A DNA stretch of 11,181 bases, taken from Eubacterium sp. GTDB lineage: Bacteria; Bacillota; Clostridia; Lachnospirales; Lachnospiraceae. Of this stretch, positions 6,028-11,181 are shown piece after piece. The translations under genes and the position numbers were made by a program. The DNA lies in contig JAFSTZ010000335.1 in assembly GCA_017445525.1 (NCBI GenBank), positions 1-11,181 on the forward strand. Reading direction: 5' to 3'. Below the pieces are notes generated by a model, which was not told where the DNA came from, did no database searches, and saw nothing but the letters and a program-made list of their open reading frames with translations. Each line of letters starts with the position of its first letter. The stretch's first letter is position 1.

Positions 6028-7746
6028 AGCCTGTTTCTTTTTATCTATCTTCTCAACAACAAGCAGTGTTACCACCATCGCTATAAGCGAAACCGGCAAT
6101 GCTATAAGCGCGGAATTGTTCTCAGTCACATATCCGAGGATACCTGCCAACAAAAATCCTACAGCAGATACTCCCGCTGCCGTAAGCGCATACGGAAGCT
6201 GTGTAGACACGTGATTTACGTGATCGCACTGGGCTCCCGCAGAAGCCATGATAGTCGTATCGGATATCGGCGAGCAGTGGTCCCCGCAAACAGCTCCCGC
6301 CAGGCAGGCAGCGATAGAGATAGCCAGCATCTCCTGTGTCTCCGGAGTAGCAAACACCGAGCATACGATAGGTATGAGTATAGCAAATGTTCCCCAGCTC
6401 GTTCCTGTAGAAAATGCCAAAAACAGCGCAACCGCAAAGATGATCACCGGCAAAAACATCTGAAGTGAGTTTGCCGAGCCGTTAACAAGATCAGCTACAA
6501 ACTCTTTCAGTCCGAGAAGATTGGTCATCCCCGACAGAGTCCATGCAAATGTAAGTATAAGCACCGGAGAGACCATAGACATAAATCCCTTTCCGATACA
6601 ACTCATAAATGCGCGGAAGTTCAGCGTGCCGCGTATCATATAAAAAGCAAAACTGATAAGGAGCGTCACCATCGAACCGAGCACCAGTCCGTAGGATGCA
6701 TCAGCATCGGCAAACGCCTGGATAAACGGAACTCCCTCGAAGAAACCACCCGAGTAAACCATCCCCATCACGCAGCATGCGATCAAAACAACAACCGGAA
6801 ATACAAGATCTATAACACGACCATCATATCCCTTTTTCTCGGTACTGCTTTCAGTCTTGACATCCTCACTTCCGTCGCCGTAAGGACGAGCGGATGTCGT
6901 AAAGAGATCCCCGTTCAGAGCATTTTTCTCGTGCACCTTCATGCTTCCGTAGTCAAGTCCGCGTTTCGTGATAAATATGATCATCACGATCGTAGTAAGT
7001 GCATAAAAATTGTACGGTATCGTCTTCAAAAACATCGAGAAACCGTTGATATTTGCATCATCCGGCACACTGGAAGTGACCGCAGCCGCCCAGCTCGACA
7101 CGGGCGCTATGATACAGACGGGTGCTGCAGTGGCATCTATCAGATAGGCCAGCTTCGCTCTGGAGACCTGATGCGTGTCAGTGATCGGTCGCATGACAGA
7201 TCCGACCGTCAGACAGTTAAAATAGTCATCGACAAATATCAACACACCCAGCACAAACGTAGCCATCTGCGCTCCCACTCTGGTCTTGATACGCTTTGAT
7301 GCCCACTCTCCGAAGGCCTTGGATCCGCCGGCTTCATTCATAAGTGCGACCATGATCCCAAGCAGCACGAGGAATACAAGTATGCCGACGTTCCATGTAT
7401 CCGAAAGCTTCTTGATCAGTCCGCTGTCATCTGCGTAGAGCATGGTGTTCAGACCAAGCTCGAGGTTACCGTTGGCATAGAGCAGTGCTCCGATGATGAT
7501 TCCGAAGAAAAGCGACGAATACACTTCCTTGGTGATCAGTGCCATGACGATAGCAACCAGAGGCGGCAGTAACGCAAAAAAAGTTGAGTATGCCGAAGGC
7601 TGATAGTTCTCCAGATCCGGTTTACCCTCTGTGAAGCATGTAAGCACGATGAGTCCGGCCACAACAAAAAGTCCAATGATTGTCAGTATCCGCTGACGCT
7701 TCCTGTAACGTCTTTTCTTTTCCTCGCTACTGATGATCGGTTTCAT
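6025..7746 (-). CDS. NhaC-family Na+/H+ antiporter
   Basis: Secondary transporter of the inner membrane, 573 residues. The family is recognised by FVDDYFNCLTVGSVMRP (171-187, with the paired acidic residues D173/D174), APVSSWAA (214-221), STGTSWGTF (446-454) and GDHCSPISDTTIMAS (488-502). There are about 11-13 hydrophobic helices. A basic N-terminal tail (KKRRYRKRQR) precedes the first helix, and a charged cytosolic loop at about 262-310 separates two halves. Relatives include Na+/H+ antiporters and malate/lactate antiporters such as MleN, so the exact substrate is open; Na+ extrusion in exchange for H+ is the default reading. The start has a good AAGGAGAGG site 4 bases upstream. The gene follows the EamA transporter gene after an AT-rich 44-base gap in which no convincing promoter is visible. 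Confidence 0.93.
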   Translation of the reverse strand: MKPIISSEEKKRRYRKRQRILTIIGLFVVAGLIVLTCFTEGKPDLENYQPSAYSTFFALLPPLVAIVMALITKEVYSSLFFGIIIGALLYANGNLELGLNTMLYADDSGLIKKLSDTWNVGILVFLVLLGIMVALMNEAGGSKAFGEWASKRIKTRVGAQMATFVLGVLIFVDDYFNCLTVGSVMRPITDTHQVSRAKLAYLIDATAAPVCIIAPVSSWAAAVTSSVPDDANINGFSMFLKTIPYNFYALTTIVMIIFITKRGLDYGSMKVHEKNALNGDLFTTSARPYGDGSEDVKTESSTEKKGYDGRVIDLVFPVVVLIACCVMGMVYSGGFFEGVPFIQAFADADASYGLVLGSMVTLLISFAFYMIRGTLNFRAFMSCIGKGFMSMVSPVLILTFAWTLSGMTNLLGLKEFVADLVNGSANSLQMFLPVIIFAVALFLAFSTGTSWGTFAILIPIVCSVFATPETQEMLAISIAACLAGAVCGDHCSPISDTTIMASAGAQCDHVNHVSTQLPYALTAAGVSAVGFLLAGILGYVTENNSALIALPVSLIAMVVTLLVVEKIDKKKQA

Positions 7747-7790
7747 TATCCCTCTCCTTATTACTATAAGATTTTATTTACATAAAAATG

Positions 7791-8861
7791 TTATGGTTTA
7801 TCGCTTGTTTCAGCCATCAAATCCTCTTCGCCTTCCACCTGTCGCCTGCCCGGCAGCTGCGCCAGTACTATGGCAACAAACATCAACACACATCCTATCG
7901 TCTCCCTGACAGACATCCTCTCACCGAGCACAACCCATCCGGAAAGCACGGAGAACACAGACTCCATACTCATGATCAGCGATGCTACAACAGGCGTCAG
8001 ATGCCTCTGCGTGATGACCTGCAGCGTGAATGCCACTCCCGATGACAGTACGCCGGCATACAGTATAGACGGTGCCGCATCCAGGATGGCATCTACCACC
8101 GGCTCCTCAAAAATAAACATGGCCACGATCTGGATCAGAGCAGTCACGCCGAACTGTATACAACTGAGTGTTACCCCGTCGACATGATCCTCCAAAACAG
8201 CCGGAAGCTCATGCGATGAAGCACTATCAGCATCTCCGGTTCTTCCTGTTGCTTCATCCAATCCGCTCGATCTTATCAAAGTACTGACACTCATAAAGTG
8301 ATCGACGACCAAGATATGTATCGCAAATAAAAATGCGCAGGCAAGCATCAGCAGGTCGCCGTAGCCAAGGCTCAGATCGCCGGCCTTTATACATAGAAGG
8401 TACAACCCAGTAACCGACAGTACCACTGAAACCCACGTCCGCCACGTCGACTTTTTCTTCAGAAAAATGCCAAGAACCGGAACTATGACAATATACATCG
8501 CCGTGATGAATCCGGACTTGCCAACCGTGGTGTACACTATCCCGCACTGCTGAAAGCTCGATGCCGTACACAGTATGACACCACAGATAAGCCCCGCGAT
8601 ATAGGTTCTTTTATTTATCCGGGACAGCTTTTTTCTGACACCGACCGATCGCATGATACTTCTTGCATACATCCGCCTGCTCACATAAGCGACGGGGATC
8701 AGCACCAGAAAACCTATGGTATTTCTCACGGCGCCAAACGTAAACGGACCGATATAGTCCATCCCAACGCTCTGCGCAACAAATGCGCTTCCCCATATAA
8801 ATGCTGCCAGAAGCAGCAGCGCTGAGTAAGCGGGCGAGTTCATCTTTTCTTTTTTATTCAT
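7791..8861 (-). CDS. EamA/DMT-family transporter (drug/metabolite transporter superfamily)
   Basis: Ten-helix inner-membrane carrier with two EamA repeats. Repeat one covers about residues 11-158 (LLLLAAFIWGSAFVAQ, then VGKSGFITAMYIVIVPVLG). Repeat two covers about 165-337 and contains SGVAFTLQVITQRHLTPVVASLIMS in part (273-298) and SVFSVLSGWVVLGE (301-314). Relatives export or import amino acids, nucleotides or other metabolites; the substrate here cannot be read. At 356 residues it is longer than the common ~300, because of a basic loop at about 62-87 and an acidic Ser-rich loop at about 192-230, plus a charged C-terminal tail. It starts 13 bases after the rdgB stop. No good Shine-Dalgarno precedes ATG 8861; ATG 8843 (residue 7), preceded by AAAGAAAAG, is an alternative start. 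Confidence 0.93.
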   Translation of the reverse strand: MNKKEKMNSPAYSALLLLAAFIWGSAFVAQSVGMDYIGPFTFGAVRNTIGFLVLIPVAYVSRRMYARSIMRSVGVRKKLSRINKRTYIAGLICGVILCTASSFQQCGIVYTTVGKSGFITAMYIVIVPVLGIFLKKKSTWRTWVSVVLSVTGLYLLCIKAGDLSLGYGDLLMLACAFLFAIHILVVDHFMSVSTLIRSSGLDEATGRTGDADSASSHELPAVLEDHVDGVTLSCIQFGVTALIQIVAMFIFEEPVVDAILDAAPSILYAGVLSSGVAFTLQVITQRHLTPVVASLIMSMESVFSVLSGWVVLGERMSVRETIGCVLMFVAIVLAQLPGRRQVEGEEDLMAETSDKP

Positions 8862-8874
8862 GATATAGACCGCG

Positions 8875-9477
8875 CTATGCCTGCTCCTGCTTCAGCAATT
8901 CAACCATCTTCCTCACTGCCTGACCTCTGTGCGAAATGGCATTTTTCTCCTCGGGCTCCATCTCACCTGTGGTCATCCCCCTCTCGGGATAGTAGAAGAT
9001 CGGATCATAGCCAAAACCGTTCTCACCTTTGGGCTCATACGCGAGCTTGCCTTCTATAACACCCTTTACTGTCTCACATCTTCCGTCGAGCCATGCACAT
9101 GCGATAACGCAGACAAACCTCGCTCCTCTGTCCTTGTCCGGAACATCCTTGCAGCGATCGAGGATCTCTGCATTTTTAACGGAATACGGCGTGTCCTCTC
9201 CCATAAATCTGGAAGAATAAACTCCCGGCTCGCCTCCCATGGCATCAACCTCAAAACCGGAGTCATCGGCCAGAACCATCTTGTGAGTAGCTTCGCAAAC
9301 AGTCTTTGCTTTGATGATGGCATTCTCCTCAAAAGTCTTGCCATCCTCGACTATATCAACATCCACATCCAGATCCTTCATGGACAGGATCTCATAATCA
9401 TCACCCAGCATCTGGCGAAACTCGTTTACCTTGCCCTGATTGCCGGTTGCAAAAATAAGTGTTTTCTTTTCTGACAT
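8875..9477 (-). CDS. rdgB: XTP/dITP diphosphatase (RdgB/HAM1 family)
   Basis: Hydrolyses non-canonical purine nucleoside triphosphates (dITP, XTP, ITP) to monophosphates and pyrophosphate, keeping them out of DNA and RNA; cytosolic. The 200-residue length is typical. Motifs in order: FATGNQGKVNEF (9-20), TFEENA (48-53), the metal/catalytic region LADDSGFEVDA (69-79, D71/D72), GVYSSRF (85-91), GENGFGYDPIF (151-161), and the C-terminal substrate motif SHRGQA (182-187). The gene starts 9 bases after the paaK stop codon, whose GGGGTGAGAG context also supplies its ribosome binding region, so the two genes are probably co-transcribed and coupled. RdgB belongs to general housekeeping and says nothing specific about the function of the neighbours. 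Confidence 0.97.
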   Translation of the reverse strand: MSEKKTLIFATGNQGKVNEFRQMLGDDYEILSMKDLDVDVDIVEDGKTFEENAIIKAKTVCEATHKMVLADDSGFEVDAMGGEPGVYSSRFMGEDTPYSVKNAEILDRCKDVPDKDRGARFVCVIACAWLDGRCETVKGVIEGKLAYEPKGENGFGYDPIFYYPERGMTTGEMEPEEKNAISHRGQAVRKMVELLKQEQA

Positions 9478-9486
9478 ATCTATCTC

Positions 9487-10800
9487 TCACCCCTTGTAGA
9501 GTCCACGCTTGTCGATAACTCTCACAGCCTTGCCTTCGCTTCTCTCGATGGTCTTCGGATCCACAAGCTTGACATCGGCATAAATACCCAGCATATTTTT
9601 CAGACCGGCAACAAGCTTCTTGGTTGCCTGAGCCCTGTCAAACGTATCATCCGCAGCCATGAACGGAGTCAGCTCAACCTGTACTTCGATATTGTCCTGA
9701 TGAGCCTTATCTCTGGTAACTATGATCTGATAGTTTGCCTGGAAGCCCTGACCTATGAGAACGGTCTCTATCTGTGACGGGAATACGTTTACTCCCTTGA
9801 CGATCATCATATCATCACTTCTTCCGAGCGGCTTGGTCATCTTCACGTGGGTACGGCCGCAGGAACATTTTTCTCTTGAAAGAATACAGATATCACGGGT
9901 GCGATATCTGAGAAGCGGGAACGCCTCCTTGGTAATACTTGTAAATACAAGCTCACCCGTCTCTCCCTCGGGAAGCACCTCTCCGGTGGTCGGATCGATG
10001 ACCTCGGCGATAAAGTGGTCTTCATTGATATGCATGCCGGTCTGCTCGCAACACTCGAAAGCGACACCCGGTCCCGATATCTCGGTAAGTCCGTAGATAT
10101 CGTACGCCTTGATCCCCAGTGACGACTCTATCTCGTGACGCATCTCCTCTGTCCAGGCCTCTGCGCCAAATATCCCCGCCTTCAACTTCAGCTGATCCTT
10201 TACGCCTCTCTCGTGGATGCCCTCAGCGAGATAAGCAGCGTAGGACGGCGTACAGCAAAGTATCGTTGATCCGAGATCCTGCATAAACTGGATCTGCCTC
10301 TCGGTGTTACCTGATGACATAGGAAGGGTCAGCGATCCCAATCTGTGAGATCCTGCATCGAGGCCGGCACCTCCCGTGAAAAGTCCATATCCGTAACATA
10401 CATGCACTACATCTTCTTTGGTTCCGCCTGCTGCCACGATAGCTCTGGCGCAGCAATCTGCCCAGAGATCCAGATCATGCTGTGTATAAAAAGCCACAAC
10501 CCTGCGTCCCGTAGTTCCGCTCGTAGAGTGGATCCTCACGCAGTCACTCAGCGGTGTAGCCAAAAGTCCGTAGGGATATGCATCCCTCAGATCATCCTTC
10601 GTCAGGAAAGGAAGTTTATAGAGATCGTCCACCGATCTTATATCCTCGGGACGTACGCCCTTATTCTCCATACGATTGCGCACGTATGGGACATTCTCAT
10701 ATACGTGCTTTACCTGCTTAACCAGTCTCTCACTTTGCCACTCCCTTATCTGCTCATACGGTGCAGTCTCTATCTCACGCTGGTAATAGTTTTCGCTCAT
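9487..10800 (-). CDS. paaK: Phenylacetate-CoA ligase family protein
   Basis: Adenylate-forming enzyme that activates phenylacetate or a related aryl acid with ATP and CoA to give aryl-CoA and AMP. The 437 residues match PaaK length. Motifs: ATP-binding STSGTTGRR (92-100), the adenine-site YGLTE (236-240), the conserved Asp at 303 in YRTRD, the hinge segment GRSDDMMIVKGVNVFPSQIE (327-346), and a C-terminal catalytic lysine candidate at 424 (EGKAVR). CSCGR (312-316) is also typical of PaaK-type proteins. The start follows AGGAG by 7 bases. No phenylacetyl-CoA degradation genes are nearby; in anaerobes such ligases often accompany indolepyruvate oxidoreductase (iorAB) in aromatic amino acid fermentation, but those are not in this window. 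Substrate is therefore uncertain. It is the first gene after the cspA terminator, so a promoter is expected in 10801-10847, though I see no clear -35/-10 pair. Confidence 0.93.
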   Translation of the reverse strand: MSENYYQREIETAPYEQIREWQSERLVKQVKHVYENVPYVRNRMENKGVRPEDIRSVDDLYKLPFLTKDDLRDAYPYGLLATPLSDCVRIHSTSGTTGRRVVAFYTQHDLDLWADCCARAIVAAGGTKEDVVHVCYGYGLFTGGAGLDAGSHRLGSLTLPMSSGNTERQIQFMQDLGSTILCCTPSYAAYLAEGIHERGVKDQLKLKAGIFGAEAWTEEMRHEIESSLGIKAYDIYGLTEISGPGVAFECCEQTGMHINEDHFIAEVIDPTTGEVLPEGETGELVFTSITKEAFPLLRYRTRDICILSREKCSCGRTHVKMTKPLGRSDDMMIVKGVNVFPSQIETVLIGQGFQANYQIIVTRDKAHQDNIEVQVELTPFMAADDTFDRAQATKKLVAGLKNMLGIYADVKLVDPKTIERSEGKAVRVIDKRGLYKG

Positions 10801-10847
10801 TTATATGCTCCTTTCATATCGGGTAGTACTCTAAACAGTAGCGCTCT

Positions 10848-10880
10848 AAAGGGAAAAGGACCGGCAACAATGCCGGTCCT
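10848..10880 (-). terminator. Rho-independent terminator downstream of the cold-shock gene
   Basis: Perfect ten-pair stem on the minus strand: AGGACCGGCA, loop TTGT, TGCCGGTCCT, followed by the T-rich run TTTCCCTTT. On the plus strand no T-run follows the stem, so the terminator serves the minus-strand transcript from cspA. It separates cspA from the paaK-led gene run. The T-tract is interrupted by CCC, so termination may be incomplete. Confidence 0.82.
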
Positions 10881-10891
10881 CCTGTTATAAC

Positions 10892-10978
10892 CTATAGTAA
10901 TTCTTTCACTTGAGGGAACAGATACTCATAAAGCTCTATCCACTTGTCGTTACTTAATCTTACATGATCATAACTTGG
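10892..10978 (-). other. Protein-like open frame without a start codon, between cspA and its terminator
   Basis: In the +1 frame relative to cspA, 28 codons are open after a TAA and end in TAG at 10892-10894, 11 bases before the terminator stem. The product would contain SNDKWIELYEY and LFPQVKELL, which has the amphipathic look of real protein. No ATG, TTG or GTG occurs in a useful position in this frame. It could be chance, a decayed gene end, or a small protein with an unusual start. I do not recognise it. Confidence 0.15.
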
Positions 10979-11165
10979 TTACGTTTGCTGCCTGCGGTCC
11001 CTTCTCACCCTGGATGACCTCAAACTCTACCTCGTCACCCTCGTCAAGAACCTTGAAGCCGTCCATCTGCAGTGCTGAAAAGTGTACGAATACGTCTGTA
11101 CCCTCTTCATCAGAGATGAAACCAAAACCCTTCTTTGCATCAAACCATTTTACTGTTCCCTTCAT
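10968..11165 (-). CDS. cspA: Cold-shock protein, CspA family
   Basis: Single cold-shock domain protein of 65 residues, the usual length. It binds single-stranded RNA and DNA and acts as an RNA chaperone in the cytosol. The RNA-binding motifs RNP1 (KGFGFI, 12-17) and RNP2 (VFVHFSAL, 25-32) are intact, and the N-terminus [16 protein letters not shown] is classical. ATG 11165 is preceded by TAGGAGG at a distance of 9 bases. The gene ends in TGA at 10968 and is followed by an intrinsic terminator about 90 bases on, so it probably forms its own transcript. Many bacteria carry several csp paralogs and the symbol is used for the family; which paralog this is cannot be told. Any cold-responsive 5' leader lies outside the window. 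Confidence 0.97.
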   Translation of the reverse strand: MKGTVKWFDAKKGFGFISDEEGTDVFVHFSALQMDGFKVLDEGDEVEFEVIQGEKGPQAANVTKL

Positions 11166-11174
11166 GTGTTTTTG

Positions 11175-11181
11175 CCTCCTA
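11175..11181 (-). promoter_or_regulatory. Ribosome binding site of the cold-shock gene
   Basis: TAGGAGG, 9 bases upstream of ATG 11165, at the very edge of the window. It is close to a full anti-16S match, consistent with a highly expressed protein. The rest of the leader and the promoter are not visible. Confidence 0.75.

Noticed and set aside
7747..7790. AT-rich gap before the antiporter gene as a promoter
   Set aside because: A TATAGT-like -10 is present on the minus strand, but no acceptable -35 lies at the right distance. The evidence is too weak to list.
8929..9474. A 181-codon plus-strand frame opposite rdgB
   Set aside because: RdgB is unmistakable on the minus strand with all its motifs; the opposite frame has no family signature.
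10345..10890. A 181-codon plus-strand frame opposite the 5' part of paaK
   Set aside because: It is antisense to intact paaK, runs through the terminator stem, and its hydrophobic tail matches no family I recognise.

Overview
This window looks like part of a chromosome from an anaerobic gut-type Clostridia, most likely a Lachnospiraceae. That placement is inferred from overall protein style, strong GGAGG-type ribosome binding sites, moderate GC (roughly 45-50% by eye), an NhaC-family antiporter, and a PaaK-type aryl-CoA ligase as found in anaerobic Firmicutes. Genus cannot be decided from the sequence alone. All ten genes lie on the minus strand, so the order of transcription runs from high to low coordinates. 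There are no RNA genes, insertion sequences, phage genes or CRISPR arrays, and no gene-free stretch longer than about 170 bases.

Reading in the direction of transcription: a cold-shock protein gene (cspA-like, 11165-10968) ends at an intrinsic terminator (about 10848-10880). A long, tightly packed run then starts with a phenylacetate-CoA ligase (paaK, 10800-9487) and the nucleotide-pool-cleaning pyrophosphatase rdgB (9477-8875). These are followed by a ten-helix EamA/DMT transporter (8861-7791), an NhaC-family Na+/H+ antiporter (7746-6025), a small four-helix PF06695 membrane protein (6013-5525) and a CtpE-like cation P-type ATPase (5478-2869). The tRNA pseudouridine synthase truA (2780-1989) comes next. 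Last is an OmpR-type two-component system: the response regulator (1968-1288) and its sensor kinase (1201 to the window edge, cut inside the ATP-binding domain). Gaps between these nine genes are 9 to 90 bases and I see no clear terminator among them, so they may form one or a few operons with internal promoters.

The middle block (NhaC antiporter, PF06695 protein, P-type ATPase) reads as an ion-homeostasis group. The antiporter stop codon overlaps the ribosome binding site of the PF06695 gene, and a strong hairpin sits two bases in front of the ATPase ribosome binding site. The two-component system downstream could respond to envelope or ion state, but nothing in the sequence proves the link.

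No clearly new biological system is evident; most of the window is ordinary housekeeping and transport. The points most worth a second look are a 36-bp tandem repeat that builds a 12-residue repeat in the extracellular sensor domain of the kinase, the ATPase leader hairpin, several hydrophilic loop insertions in the ATPase (with milder ones in the neighbouring transporters), a protein-like open frame without a start codon between cspA and its terminator, and a GC-rich patch across the truA/response-regulator junction.
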